The notes beneath the pieces are model-generated. The model searched no databases, was not told where the DNA came from, and saw nothing but the letters and a program-made list of their open reading frames with translations. The position numbers and the translations under genes were made by a program. Shown here in pieces: positions 14,895-23,530 of a stretch of DNA of 64,000 nucleotides. The stretch is from contig NZ_BOSE01000006.1 of NCBI RefSeq assembly GCF_018403185.1, forward strand, positions 62,001 to 126,000, given 5' to 3'. The DNA comes from Paenibacillus montaniterrae (lineage in GTDB: Bacteria > Bacillota > Bacilli > Paenibacillales > Paenibacillaceae). Numbering within the stretch: the first letter of the stretch is position 1; each line of letters starts with the position of its first letter.

Positions 14895-15974
14895 TTACAG
14901 TTTTGACATTTTGGCGCAGCGATGCAAATAACCGTGCAGCGTAAGTGCTGCTGGTCTTGCTACCGCAAAGCCTCCCAAGCGGTTGATTGTATCCTCAAGC
15001 TGCTGCTGCACATGCTCTGCCGCAGCATTGCCTTTTTTCGTCCATATCCCGACAAAACGGTCAGCGACTAGCGCGCTCGTCTGCTCCAGCGCATGCAGCC
15101 AGGTGACAAGCTGCTGCGACAGCTCGCCTACATGCGTTGATGTCACAATTAACGTGAGCTGCTGCTCATTGCCCGCCAGCAGCTCCTGCGGAGAGGAGAT
15201 CAGCTGCAGCCTGCAGCCATTCCAGCCTGCGACCGTTTCCTCGATCAGTGCAAGCTCGTCCTCCAGCTCCTCCAGCTCGCTTGGTGCAACAAGCAGCTGT
15301 ACAAGCTTCTGCTCCGCACCCTGCTGCTCCTGACGAGGCTGCAGCTGCGTCAATATGCCGTGCTGAGCAAGCGCTACCATTTGCTCCACGATTTCCTGCT
15401 GCAGCTGCTCCTTCGTCCCCGCATGACCTGTAATCATTTGCAGCGCCTCAAGCTCGCGATAGTAAAACTGATTCATCATCCCCCACAGACAGAACAGCAC
15501 GACCTGCTCATTGGCATGCGGATCGATAATGCCGGCTTGCTTCCAGCGCTTGAACATTTCGCTTTTTTCCTTATAATCCTGCACCCATTGCGCGGAAGCA
15601 AACTGATTGAACAATTGCCCTCCATCAATGCTTTCCTTATGAAAGATTTTATAAAGATTCGGTATTTTGCATTTGATTTCAAAATGCATCTCGATATACT
15701 GCCGCAGCATTTGCTCAGGATGCACATCCTCCCAGCTCTGCTTCTGCAAATATGATTCCCACTGCTGGAACAGCCGCTCCAGCACCGCTTCATACAGCCG
15801 CTCCTTCGTGCTGAAATAGTAGTGGACCAGCGCCTGGTTCACTCCCGCCTTGGCAGCTATGTCGCTAATTCTCGTTGCAGAATAGCTGCTGCTGGCAAAC
15901 AGCTCCTCAGCCGCATGCAAAATCCGCTCCTGCACATTCAATTTCCCATCATCAACTGCTGTCGTATCAACCAC
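14895..15974 (-). CDS. TetR-family regulator with fused flavodoxin-like C-terminal domain
   Basis: About 359 residues against some 200 for a usual TetR. The N-terminal DNA-binding domain (about 15-65) shows AAEELFASS, ISDIAAKAGV and LVHYYFSTKE. The ligand domain follows to about 210. After a Gln/Glu-rich linker, residues about 225-359 look like a degraded flavodoxin/FMN-reductase fold: VTSTHVGELSQQLVTWLHAL matches the region where such proteins read SPVY-GxxSGxLKxFLDR, and the end GGFAVARPAALTLHG resembles their last strand. The GTG at 15974 is chosen for AAAGGTGGAG just upstream; the frame runs further back without a ribosome site. It follows genes for FMN and flavin reductases. A flavin- or redox-responsive repressor of the operon is inferred. 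Confidence 0.7.
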   Translation of the reverse strand: MVDTTAVDDGKLNVQERILHAAEELFASSSYSATRISDIAAKAGVNQALVHYYFSTKERLYEAVLERLFQQWESYLQKQSWEDVHPEQMLRQYIEMHFEIKCKIPNLYKIFHKESIDGGQLFNQFASAQWVQDYKEKSEMFKRWKQAGIIDPHANEQVVLFCLWGMMNQFYYRELEALQMITGHAGTKEQLQQEIVEQMVALAQHGILTQLQPRQEQQGAEQKLVQLLVAPSELEELEDELALIEETVAGWNGCRLQLISSPQELLAGNEQQLTLIVTSTHVGELSQQLVTWLHALEQTSALVADRFVGIWTKKGNAAAEHVQQQLEDTINRLGGFAVARPAALTLHGYLHRCAKMSKL

Positions 15975-16062
15975 GACCACTCCACCTTTCCCTACAAATG
16001 AGCCTGCACCCGCAAGGCAGCAACGAGCTGCAGGCACTCCCTCACTGCTTGTTCCAGCAGCC

Positions 16063-16575
16063 TTAACGAAAGGCTGCAATTAACGCTTTATTGCCTGCCA
16101 TCCATTCGTTGATCAGCTCTGTACAGCCTTCGAGCTGCGTATCAAGCAAATACAAGCCCTTGCTCATCGTCGCTGCTCCAAGCTCGGCAAGCACAGGCTT
16201 CAAATGCAGCTCAACCGCAAGCTGATGCTGCGGGCTTGCGCCAACCATCATCGGCAGCACAAGCTTGTTGTGCAGCGCTCCCATCGGCAATATATCCAAA
16301 AACAGCTTGAGCAAGCCCGTATAGGTCGCTTTATAGGTTGGGCTGGCTATGACAAGATAGCTTGAAGCCGCAACCTGTTCAATCAGATCTGCTATGACTG
16401 CCTGATCCCATTGCACCAAAGCGGTTCCATAATTCGCCAGGTCGATTTTGACAAGCTCGATCTCCTGCTCGCCTTGTTCAGCAAGCTGCTGCTTTAGCGC
16501 ATCCAGCGCCGCTTCCGCGAAGCTGAACGTTTTTGACAAAGGCTTCGGATTGCCTACAATCATCGTCATTTTCAT
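16063..16575 (-). CDS. NAD(P)H-dependent FMN reductase (SsuE/MsuE-like)
   Basis: A 170-residue flavodoxin-fold reductase. The FMN phosphate loop appears at the start as GNPKPLSKTF, and ASPTYKATYTGLLKLFLD near residue 85 is the second FMN-binding segment. Such enzymes supply reduced FMN to two-component monooxygenases such as the RutA-like enzyme in the same operon. Its ATG overlaps the stop codon of the flavin reductase gene (ATGA), so the two are translationally coupled. The order of the two reductases in the pathway is not clear; having both is redundant. Confidence 0.85.
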   Translation of the reverse strand: MKMTMIVGNPKPLSKTFSFAEAALDALKQQLAEQGEQEIELVKIDLANYGTALVQWDQAVIADLIEQVAASSYLVIASPTYKATYTGLLKLFLDILPMGALHNKLVLPMMVGASPQHQLAVELHLKPVLAELGAATMSKGLYLLDTQLEGCTELINEWMAGNKALIAAFR

Positions 16576-17072
16576 GATGTCGCTACCTCCAGCTCCGCCA
16601 GCTTGCGGTATTTGCCGCGATAGAACACCAGCGGCTCGCTTGCCGCTTCCGTCTCATAAATGTGCTTGCCATGACCGAGCAAAATCATATGATCGCCGCC
16701 AGCAAGCTGCTCGGACAGCTCGCATTCGACGCTGGCCAGACAGCCTTCAATGACAGGCAAGCCAAGCAAGCCTGAAAAATACGGGATGCCAGCAAATTTA
16801 TCACTAGCACCGCGCTGAGCGAATTGGCGCGAAACCGCCTCCTGACCGTCCGCCAAAATATTGACGCAATATTTGCCGCTTGCTGCAAGCTGCGGCAGTG
16901 TCGAGCTGTTGTTGTCGACGCAGATGAGCACCATCGGCGGCACTAAAGAAAGCGACGTGAAGGCATTGGCTGTCATGCCGAGCGGCCTGCCCGCTTCATC
17001 AACGGTCGTAATGACCGTAACACCTGTAGCAAACTGCCCCATTGCAGCGCGCCACACTGTTGAATCTATCAT
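16572..17072 (-). CDS. flavin reductase, HpaC/RutF-like
   Basis: A 166-residue flavin reductase-domain protein. FATGVTVITT near residue 14 and GMTANAFTSLSLVPPMVLIC (about 32-51) are the classic FMN-binding segments; FYRGKYRKL is near the C-terminus. It reduces flavin with NAD(P)H for the monooxygenase. In the E. coli rut operon the equivalent gene is rutF. The ATG at 17072 has AGGAGTG at 7 nt. Confidence 0.85.
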   Translation of the reverse strand: MIDSTVWRAAMGQFATGVTVITTVDEAGRPLGMTANAFTSLSLVPPMVLICVDNNSSTLPQLAASGKYCVNILADGQEAVSRQFAQRGASDKFAGIPYFSGLLGLPVIEGCLASVECELSEQLAGGDHMILLGHGKHIYETEAASEPLVFYRGKYRKLAELEVATS

Positions 17073-17124
17073 CTCAACTCACTCCTATCTATCGCATTAT
17101 CGTCATCATCTCTCATTTAGTCAT

Positions 17125-18429
17125 TTAGCTATTGCATATTTTCCATGCGGTAAATGCGTATATGGCAGCCGCATCGACCATATCGTCCAGCGTTGGTTGA
17201 AAGCGTGCAGGGCCAAACGTCGCAGCCGGGATGCGATACATATTGAACACATTATGATCGCGCCACATGCTGGAGTATGCGTAATGCGCCAGCTGCAGCT
17301 CGCCTCGCTCTCCTGCCAGCATGCCTGCTCCAACCGCCTCGACCAGCGGAGCAATTTGCTGCTCGTCAGCCTCATGGCCTTGGCGATAAACAAGCGGCAG
17401 CACCTGCCCCTCCATGCCCGCTTCATGCAGCAGCCCTTCCAATTGGCGCTGAATCGGAGCAATCGACTGCTTCGCTGTAAGATTGACTTCAACATAAACC
17501 GAGCACACCTCGCTGCCGGCTCCCATAATATGCGGGTCGCCGCCGCGAATCGCGGAAATCTGCACCTTGGGAATCGATAAGCCGCCTGCTGCTTCATAGC
17601 GATTTTCCTGCTCGTAGCGAGCTGCCCAGCGCTGCAAATGCTCAATCAGCACCGCCACTCGCACCAATGGGTTCGGATGCTCGCGCAGCTGCTGCGGATG
17701 CTCCAGCATTGGCGTAAATACCTCCTCGCCGTACAAATCTATCCGATACAGCGCATGCCCGCAGCTCAGCCACGTCATGCCAAAGTCTGTTCCTTCTGCT
17801 GCAATCGCATAGTCTGGCGCGACTCCGCCATGTGACAGCAAATAATGCGCGCCAACTTCCTTGCCCATAAACTGGCTGCCGCGAAATTCCTCCACCTGCT
17901 CCGGCCCAATCTCCCCCGGACAAGCTGTAACATACAGATGTCCCTTTAGCGAGATCCCCGCCGATTTCAACGCTTTGGCAGCGATCAGCGTGCAGGTCAT
18001 CGGACCGCGGTCATTTTCTACAGGACGGCCTGAAAATACGCCGTTGTTATAGCGCGCCTCCAGCCATTCGGAACGCTCGACCGTTTCAGGTCGGTAGCGC
18101 CAGGCATCGCGTTCATTGTACTGCGGCGCTTCTGTGTCCAGATGGCTTGTCAGCAGCAGGTTTTTCCCCTCGCCCGGAGCAGCCCCGCCCAGCGTGCCAA
18201 TAACATTGAAGCGATCCTCAACCATGCCGACCTTGCGCGGTTTAAAGCCTTCCTTCTTCAGCCAGGCATACACATACTCGCCAGCTTCCTTCTCGTAGCC
18301 TGCGATGCTGCGAATATTGCCAAGCTCCAGCAATAAATCAATCAGCTCGGCGGGATTGATATGCTCGCGAATACGCTGCATCACGCTTCGCTCTTCCTCT
18401 GTCACCAGCCTTACAGCAGCAAGCCCCAT
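17125..18429 (-). CDS. M20-family metallo-amidohydrolase/peptidase
   Basis: About 434 residues with the M20 layout: TSHLDTE (about 93-99) holds the first zinc His and a catalytic Asp, VENDRGPM the bridging Asp, GEIGPEQVEE the general-base Glu, and AEGTDFG a further zinc ligand. A lid domain lies in the middle. Members cleave amide or carbamoyl bonds of small molecules. In this operon a substrate derived from ring opening is likely. The start is uncertain: ATG 18429 (used here), GTG 18438 and TTG 18450 are all possible, the last overlapping the previous gene. Confidence 0.8.
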   Translation of the reverse strand: MGLAAVRLVTEEERSVMQRIREHINPAELIDLLLELGNIRSIAGYEKEAGEYVYAWLKKEGFKPRKVGMVEDRFNVIGTLGGAAPGEGKNLLLTSHLDTEAPQYNERDAWRYRPETVERSEWLEARYNNGVFSGRPVENDRGPMTCTLIAAKALKSAGISLKGHLYVTACPGEIGPEQVEEFRGSQFMGKEVGAHYLLSHGGVAPDYAIAAEGTDFGMTWLSCGHALYRIDLYGEEVFTPMLEHPQQLREHPNPLVRVAVLIEHLQRWAARYEQENRYEAAGGLSIPKVQISAIRGGDPHIMGAGSEVCSVYVEVNLTAKQSIAPIQRQLEGLLHEAGMEGQVLPLVYRQGHEADEQQIAPLVEAVGAGMLAGERGELQLAHYAYSSMWRDHNVFNMYRIPAATFGPARFQPTLDDMVDAAAIYAFTAWKICNS

Positions 18430-18434
18430 CCCGC

Positions 18435-19052
18435 TCACGCTCCATTCCAATTTGAGATCACTTCATCTGTCTGCATAATCGTTGCAAAATTAAGCCCCAG
18501 TATCTTAAGCGCTGCCTGATGAACGTCCTGCTCATAAGCAGCGCAAGCATCATCCACTACTACAACCTCATAATCCTTCATAAATCCGTCTCGCACGGTA
18601 GAGTCGACACAGCATTCCGTCGTTACGCCCGCAACAATTAGCGTTTCCACCTGCAGCTGCTGCAATAGCAGCTCCAGATTGGTGCCGACAAATGCGCTGT
18701 AGCGCTGCTTGGTCACAACATAATCCTGTTCGGCTGGAACGAGTCGATATGGCTCTGCCCCAAAGCTGTCTTGCCGACAGAGCGCAACCGCCTGCTCGCC
18801 ATCCATTCCCTGCCGTGCATACCAACGCTTCATCGCCCGCGAATCGGTCGCTGGCTGCGTGCTCAAGAAGATAAACACAACGGGAACATGATGCTCATGC
18901 GCCTTGTTGATAAGCCTTTCCATCTGGTCAACAGCAGCATCAATCGCGGATAAATCGACACCGTATTGTCCCATCTGCCCCTCGGCGCTGCAAAAATCCT
19001 GCTGAACATCTACGATAAGCAAGGCGGTCCGCTGCTTAAGCTCCCACTCCAT
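18435..19052 (-). CDS. isochorismatase-family cysteine hydrolase, RutB-like
   Basis: A 205-residue hydrolase with the family triad: Asp in LIVDVQQDF, Lys in VVTKQRYSAF and the nucleophilic Cys in GVTTECCVDSTVRDGF (cis-peptide before the catalytic Cys region). RutB in E. coli cleaves the ureidoacrylate product of RutA. The neighbouring RutA-like gene makes a similar role likely here, but N-carbamoylsarcosine- or nicotinamidase-like activities cannot be excluded. The ATG at 19052 follows GGAGGGTGGAGCGT; a GTG at 19091 has no ribosome site. Confidence 0.85.
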   Translation of the reverse strand: MEWELKQRTALLIVDVQQDFCSAEGQMGQYGVDLSAIDAAVDQMERLINKAHEHHVPVVFIFLSTQPATDSRAMKRWYARQGMDGEQAVALCRQDSFGAEPYRLVPAEQDYVVTKQRYSAFVGTNLELLLQQLQVETLIVAGVTTECCVDSTVRDGFMKDYEVVVVDDACAAYEQDVHQAALKILGLNFATIMQTDEVISNWNGA

Positions 19053-19116
19053 ACGCTCCACCCTCCACTCCTGTCGTCTCTTTGTCCCCACTGGTCAGGT
19101 TCAATGCAGATTCCAT

Positions 19117-20190
19117 TTAAGATGATACAGTCGTACCGCGCAGCAACGGCAAAATGTCTCTGCCAAACACGGTTAAATCCTCCACATAATCCGGGAAGGT
19201 CAGCATCATGCCGTCAATTTGCGATACCTCCAATATTTCCTTAATGCGCGCAGTGATCGTATCGACACTGCCCGCAATTGTTTCATTCATAAACGCTTGC
19301 TTGGCGCGAACCGATATCGAGCTTTCACGTCCATCCGGGTCCAGCCCGTAGCTGCGCAGCAAGCCTTTAATCGCTTCAAGATCTGCGCCCTCATAATAAT
19401 GCTTCACCCGCTCCTCGGCTTCAGCATCCGTCTTGCCAGTCACAACCGTAAACATCGAATACGTTTTGATCGTCTTGTTCCGCTCGGCAGCCAATTGTTT
19501 AGCTCTTGCATTAATCTCCGCCAAATCAGCCAAATCGCGTCCGCCTACAAAGCAGGCATCGCCTTCGTCAATCGTTACACCCAGCCCTTTATCCGATTGT
19601 CCTGCGCAAATAATAAACGGCTTTTCCTGAATCGGCTTAGGATTGGATTCGCAATCCTCCAGTGTAAAATATTTGCCTGTATGAGTAACGCGATCTTCCT
19701 TCCATAGCCGCTTCACGAGCTGCATCCATTCCTGAGCCAGATCATAGCGGTCGCTATGGCTCAGCTCCTCAGGCCATGTCCCCATTTGGCGAAACTCACC
19801 GGCATATGAGCCTGATACAACGTTCATGCCCACGCGCCCGCCGCTAATATCGTCAAGAGTCGCAAACATTTTGGCCGCTACGACCGGATGGAACAGCAGC
19901 GTATGTGCCGTTGCATAAATTTTTACGCGAGAAGTTGCCTCTGCCAGAGCAGCCATCATCGTCATGGATTCGAGAGAAGTTCCCCAATGATTGGTGTTGC
20001 CGCCATAGCCCTTCCATTTGGCCATCGCCATAATAAAATCAAAGCCGTATTCATCAGCAATTTTGGCTGCCTTGCGATTAATTTCGTATCTGCCATCAAG
20101 CTTTGGTGTCGTCTGCGAAATAATCCAGCCTCCGTTCGCTACAGGAAGAAACACGCCAAAATCCTTGTTACTAAAATCTTTACTCGTCAT
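19117..20190 (-). CDS. RutA-like luciferase-family flavin monooxygenase
   Basis: A 357-residue LLM-class monooxygenase that uses reduced FMN and oxygen. Segments typical of pyrimidine oxygenase RutA are visible: LPVANGGWIIS near the start, KGYGGNTNHWGTSLES (about 61-76), ATSRVKIYATAHTLL, ISGGRVGMNVVSG and KPFIICAGQSDKGL (about 190). These fit RutA better than SsuD; dimethylsulfone monooxygenases are related too. The ATG at 20190 has AAAGGAG upstream. It stands right after an ABC importer and before a RutB-like hydrolase, which supports ring opening of a pyrimidine-like compound. The substrate itself is not shown. Confidence 0.8.
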   Translation of the reverse strand: MTSKDFSNKDFGVFLPVANGGWIISQTTPKLDGRYEINRKAAKIADEYGFDFIMAMAKWKGYGGNTNHWGTSLESMTMMAALAEATSRVKIYATAHTLLFHPVVAAKMFATLDDISGGRVGMNVVSGSYAGEFRQMGTWPEELSHSDRYDLAQEWMQLVKRLWKEDRVTHTGKYFTLEDCESNPKPIQEKPFIICAGQSDKGLGVTIDEGDACFVGGRDLADLAEINARAKQLAAERNKTIKTYSMFTVVTGKTDAEAEERVKHYYEGADLEAIKGLLRSYGLDPDGRESSISVRAKQAFMNETIAGSVDTITARIKEILEVSQIDGMMLTFPDYVEDLTVFGRDILPLLRGTTVSS

Positions 20191-20240
20191 CTTGATCGCT
20201 CCTTTTCCATTCTCACAATCTGATCATGCTCCTACAGCTT

Positions 20241-21410
20241 TTACTGCTCCAGCCAAATCAGCTGCTCGCCGTCATAGATGCTGTCAATAAACGCATTGTT
20301 CATTACCTTGCTCACCTCTAGCTGCTCGCCAATAACGCTTGCCGCAAACAGCATGTCGATTTCGCGCTGCCACTGCTCGTCAGTTTGCCATGCTACGCCA
20401 TGGCCCTCTGCACGCGAGCTTTCTACGAGCTCTCGCTCGACTGCCCAGCGATTCGTTTCCGCTGGAATATCATAGACAGAGTCAGAGCGAGCAGCCAACA
20501 CCTGCAGCGACTCGTCAGGGTTAGCAACTGCATATTCATGTGCCTTCGACACTGCCCGCAAGAAATCCTCCACCGCCGTCGGATGCTCCGCTGCAAACTT
20601 GTTGTTCGCTGCAAGCACGCCGAACGAGGTTTCTGCGCCAAATTGTCCTGGATCAATAATCGACACGCTTTCTCCCATTTGCTCCAGTTGATAAGGCTCA
20701 TTTGACTTGTAAACCGTTAACGCATCAACCTTGCCTGTGCTGAGCACCGTAGGATCATAGCCTACCGAAACCCCCTTCACTGAGGTCGGATCAACTCCGT
20801 TATGGTCGAACATCGCCAAAATATTGGCCGGCATAGCTCCATGATAGCCAATCGTTTTGCCAACCAGATCCTTTGGCTCAGCGATGCCGGAATCGCTCAT
20901 AACAAGCAGCGCACTTGTGCCTACTCCGCCGAAGGTGGCAATCCCGCTAATATCTGCACCGTTGGCAACCGACTGAATAACAAGGCTCGGCGTGCCAGCA
21001 GAGGCAATTTGCGCTTGCCCGGCAGCCAAAAATTTCATCCCCTCCGAGTCAAGACCAGGCATAATTTTCACCTTCAAGCCCAATTCCTCGAAATAGCCAA
21101 GCTCATCAGCCATCACAACTTGAATATCCGGAGGTGAGGCTGCGTAATAATAGCCTGTCATATACGTAATCTCGCCAGCAGCTTCGTTCATAGCCTTGCG
21201 CTCTGCCCAATTGATGTCTTGAGTCGGCTCGCCAGACGCTTCATTGCCTGCATTACCCGATGATGAGCCGTTGCTTGCTTCTGGGGTTGGCGTCGGTGTA
21301 TTGCTGGCGGAAGGCGCAGCATTATTGCCATTGCCGCAAGCAGACAGCACCATTGCGCAGCAAACGATCATTATTACTACCATCATATACAACCTTCTAG
21401 CTTTCTCCAT
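20241..21410 (-). CDS. ABC substrate-binding lipoprotein, NMT1/THI5 type
   Basis: A 389-residue lipoprotein: basic start MEKARR, hydrophobic core and lipobox VLSAC, then a Ser/Thr/Asn-rich linker and a two-lobed NMT1-like domain. GYYYAASPPDIQVV and ELGYFEELGLKV are family hallmarks, as is the hinge GKTIGYHGAMPANILAM. Relatives bind HMP pyrimidine, riboflavin, nitrate or sulfonates. The ATG at 21410 has GGAGG 7 nt upstream, while ATG 21425 overlaps that site. It is the third gene of the importer set and feeds the RutA-like pathway. Confidence 0.9.
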   Translation of the reverse strand: MEKARRLYMMVVIMIVCCAMVLSACGNGNNAAPSASNTPTPTPEASNGSSSGNAGNEASGEPTQDINWAERKAMNEAAGEITYMTGYYYAASPPDIQVVMADELGYFEELGLKVKIMPGLDSEGMKFLAAGQAQIASAGTPSLVIQSVANGADISGIATFGGVGTSALLVMSDSGIAEPKDLVGKTIGYHGAMPANILAMFDHNGVDPTSVKGVSVGYDPTVLSTGKVDALTVYKSNEPYQLEQMGESVSIIDPGQFGAETSFGVLAANNKFAAEHPTAVEDFLRAVSKAHEYAVANPDESLQVLAARSDSVYDIPAETNRWAVERELVESSRAEGHGVAWQTDEQWQREIDMLFAASVIGEQLEVSKVMNNAFIDSIYDGEQLIWLEQ

Positions 21411-21462
21411 CTCCCATACCTCCATTTATCTATTGTGTTCGTGTGCCTGCCAATTTCGCGGG

Positions 21463-22320
21463 CTATATCCCTCTATTGCTCGATACATGCCAGGAAAGCA
21501 GCTTAATCTCAATAAAACGCACGATATTCGTTAAGCAAATTCCCATTATCGCCAGCATAAAAATTGCAGAAAACATGCGCTCTGTTTGCATATAGTTGCT
21601 CGACATCATAATGATGTTGCCCAAGCCTTCGGTCGAGCCGCTCCACTCCCCAACGACTGCACCCATTACACTTAAGCTGACACAGGTTCTGGCAGCCGAG
21701 AACAAATACGGCAGACTGTTCGGCAGGCGCAGCTTCGTAAATATTTCACGCTTGCTCGCATGCAGGCTGTTCATATACTCCAGATGGTTCTCGTCGATCG
21801 AGCGAAAGCCCATAATCGAATTGATCAGCATCGGAAAGAACGTAATAATCGCTGCAATTAGCACCTTCGGCAAAGCATCAAAGCCAAACCATAGTATAAA
21901 CAGCGGGGCGATTGCCATAATCGGCGTTACGTTAGCCAGTATCGCGATCGGCAGCAGCATGCGCTCCAGCAGCCTTGAATGCGCCATAAAGATACCCGCT
22001 GTAATCGCAACTGCCATGCCGAGAAAAAATCCGAGCAGCGCTTCATATAAGGTGACCCATGCATGAGGCAAATAAAAGGCAATGGAGCCGACCAGCTCCC
22101 GCACCACTGCCGTAGGCGCAGGCAATGTTACCGGATTTACGTTCAGCAGTCTTACCGCAGCCTCCCATAATAGAAATAAAGCGATAAATGCTGCTGCTGG
22201 CGGTAAATAGATCGATTCGGAAAACTTAAGCTTTAGCTTAACCAGCAGCTTGTCTTCCCTTTGCTTCTGTCTCACCTCTTGCCTGACGATCATCGTCGCT
22301 TCTTCTGCTGCACTTCGCAT
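21463..22320 (-). CDS. ABC permease, SsuC/ThiX type
   Basis: About 285 residues, six membrane segments after a basic N-terminus. The coupling motif is visible near residue 205: LPNSLPYLFSAARTCVSLSV, of the EAA type, followed by GEWSGSTEGLG. It forms the channel for the NMT1-type binding protein. ATG 22320 and GTG 22329 are both possible starts; AAAGGA fits the ATG. Confidence 0.9.
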   Translation of the reverse strand: MRSAAEEATMIVRQEVRQKQREDKLLVKLKLKFSESIYLPPAAAFIALFLLWEAAVRLLNVNPVTLPAPTAVVRELVGSIAFYLPHAWVTLYEALLGFFLGMAVAITAGIFMAHSRLLERMLLPIAILANVTPIMAIAPLFILWFGFDALPKVLIAAIITFFPMLINSIMGFRSIDENHLEYMNSLHASKREIFTKLRLPNSLPYLFSAARTCVSLSVMGAVVGEWSGSTEGLGNIIMMSSNYMQTERMFSAIFMLAIMGICLTNIVRFIEIKLLSWHVSSNRGI

Positions 22321-22353
22321 TGACTCCACATCCTTTCTTTGTATGGCGCTAAT

Positions 22354-23130
22354 TTACTTCCACTTCTCGCGCAAATACCCGCGAATTTCCGATATATAAT
22401 GATGGAATTGTTCATTGTCCTCGATGTCCGCGTGACGGGGACGCGGCAGATCAATATCTATTACCTTGCTCACCTGCCCTGGCCTTGCCGACATGACCAC
22501 AACCTTGTCGGACAGCAGCACTGCTTCTCGCAGGCTATGTGTGACGAAAAGCACCGTTTTCTGATGGCTTTGCCATATGTCCAGCAGCTGGTAGCTAATC
22601 ATCTCTCGCGTAATTTCATCCAAAGCTGAAAACGGCTCATCCATTAGCAAAATCGGCGCGCCTGATCCAAATGCTCTGGCAATCCCTACCCGCTGCTGCA
22701 TCCCGCCCGACAGCTCCTTGGCATAGGAATGAACAAAGTCGCCCAAGCCAACTGACTGCAGCAGCTCAACAGGGTCCTCGCGTTGCTCCAGCTTCATTCC
22801 TGTCCCCTTCGTATTCACTTCAAACGGAACATTCATATTTTGCAGCACCGTTCGCCATGGAAACAAGGCTGGTGACTGTGGCACAAAGCCGAACTGCTTT
22901 TGCTTTTGAGCTCCTAGCGGCGATAGCCCGCCAATTGCAACCTCACCTTGATCAATGTCCGTTAATCCGCCAACTATTCGCAACAGAGTCGATTTTCCGC
23001 AGCCGCTCGGACCGATCAAACTTACAAATGTGCCTTGCTCAAATTCGAGATTAATGTCACGCAGCGCTTCTGTAACCTGCCCTCTTCGCTTGTAAAATTT
23101 GCTTACTTGCTGGATCTTGATGTACGTCAC
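22354..23130 (-). CDS. ABC ATP-binding protein, SsuB/ThiZ type
   Basis: A 258-residue ATPase. Walker A is GPSGCGKST, the signature is LSGGMQQRVGIARAF, Walker B is ILLMDEPFSALD and the switch His lies in VTHSLREA, all intact. It starts at a GTG and is the first gene of the ten-gene minus-strand run. With the following permease and binding protein it makes an importer of the nitrate/sulfonate/HMP class. Confidence 0.92.
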   Translation of the reverse strand: MTYIKIQQVSKFYKRRGQVTEALRDINLEFEQGTFVSLIGPSGCGKSTLLRIVGGLTDIDQGEVAIGGLSPLGAQKQKQFGFVPQSPALFPWRTVLQNMNVPFEVNTKGTGMKLEQREDPVELLQSVGLGDFVHSYAKELSGGMQQRVGIARAFGSGAPILLMDEPFSALDEITREMISYQLLDIWQSHQKTVLFVTHSLREAVLLSDKVVVMSARPGQVSKVIDIDLPRPRHADIEDNEQFHHYISEIRGYLREKWK

Positions 23131-23201
23131 GTTGGATCACCACACTCACCTTTAAGTATTTAGTTAAAAATATTTAATTAATCAATTAAGCTGGTAATCA
23201 A

Positions 23202-23230
23202 ATCGTATCACCGCGATATAATCATGTCAA
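23202..23230 (-). promoter_or_regulatory. promoter of the importer/RutA-like operon
   Basis: On the minus strand TTGACA (23230-23225), a 17-bp spacer and TACGAT (23207-23202). Downstream, AT-rich near-palindromes around TTAATTGATTAATTAA (23174-23189) could be an operator. From 23231 to 23458 the sequence is AT-rich and I see no gene. Confidence 0.6.
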
Positions 23231-23458
23231 TTTATATAACCTTACTATAAATAAGTTTGTATTACTGCACGATTTATAGCATATATAATCCGCTTTCTTT
23301 GTTTTTTATTGTATTTTTCTACACATAAGTATTATTTTATTTTAGTTTAATGTTAATTTATATAACGTAAATATAACGCGAACCTTGTTTTTAGCTCACT
23401 TTTCCTTTTCAGCTTACTGTTCCCTTCCAGCTCACTATTGCATCCAGACATGCAGGCA

Positions 23459-23518
23459 GCAAAAAAGGCCTTTTTGAGTGGATCGCGTTTGCGAATCTCC
23501 CAAAAAGACCTTGGCGTA
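23459..23518 (-). terminator. Rho-independent terminator of the universal stress gene
   Basis: On the minus strand AAGGTCTTTTTGGGAG pairs with CTCAAAAAGGCCTT around an 18-nt loop, followed by TTTTTTG. Confidence 0.75.
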
Positions 23519-23530
23519 CTAGCTACTTAT

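Noticed and set aside
14983..15333. Ser/Cys-rich open frame opposite the TetR-type gene
   Set aside because: It is the antisense reading of GCT/CAG codons, without a ribosome site, not a Cys-rich peptide gene.
14950..15430. dense CTG/CAG-type triplets resembling a microsatellite
   Set aside because: They come from many Gln, Leu and Ala codons in the TetR-type gene; there is no regular period.
20241..23130. thiamin-precursor (ThiXYZ) importer as the sole explanation of the NMT1-type genes
   Set aside because: No thiamin biosynthesis gene or TPP riboswitch is near, and the genes are continuous with a RutA-like catabolic set, so I keep the substrate open.
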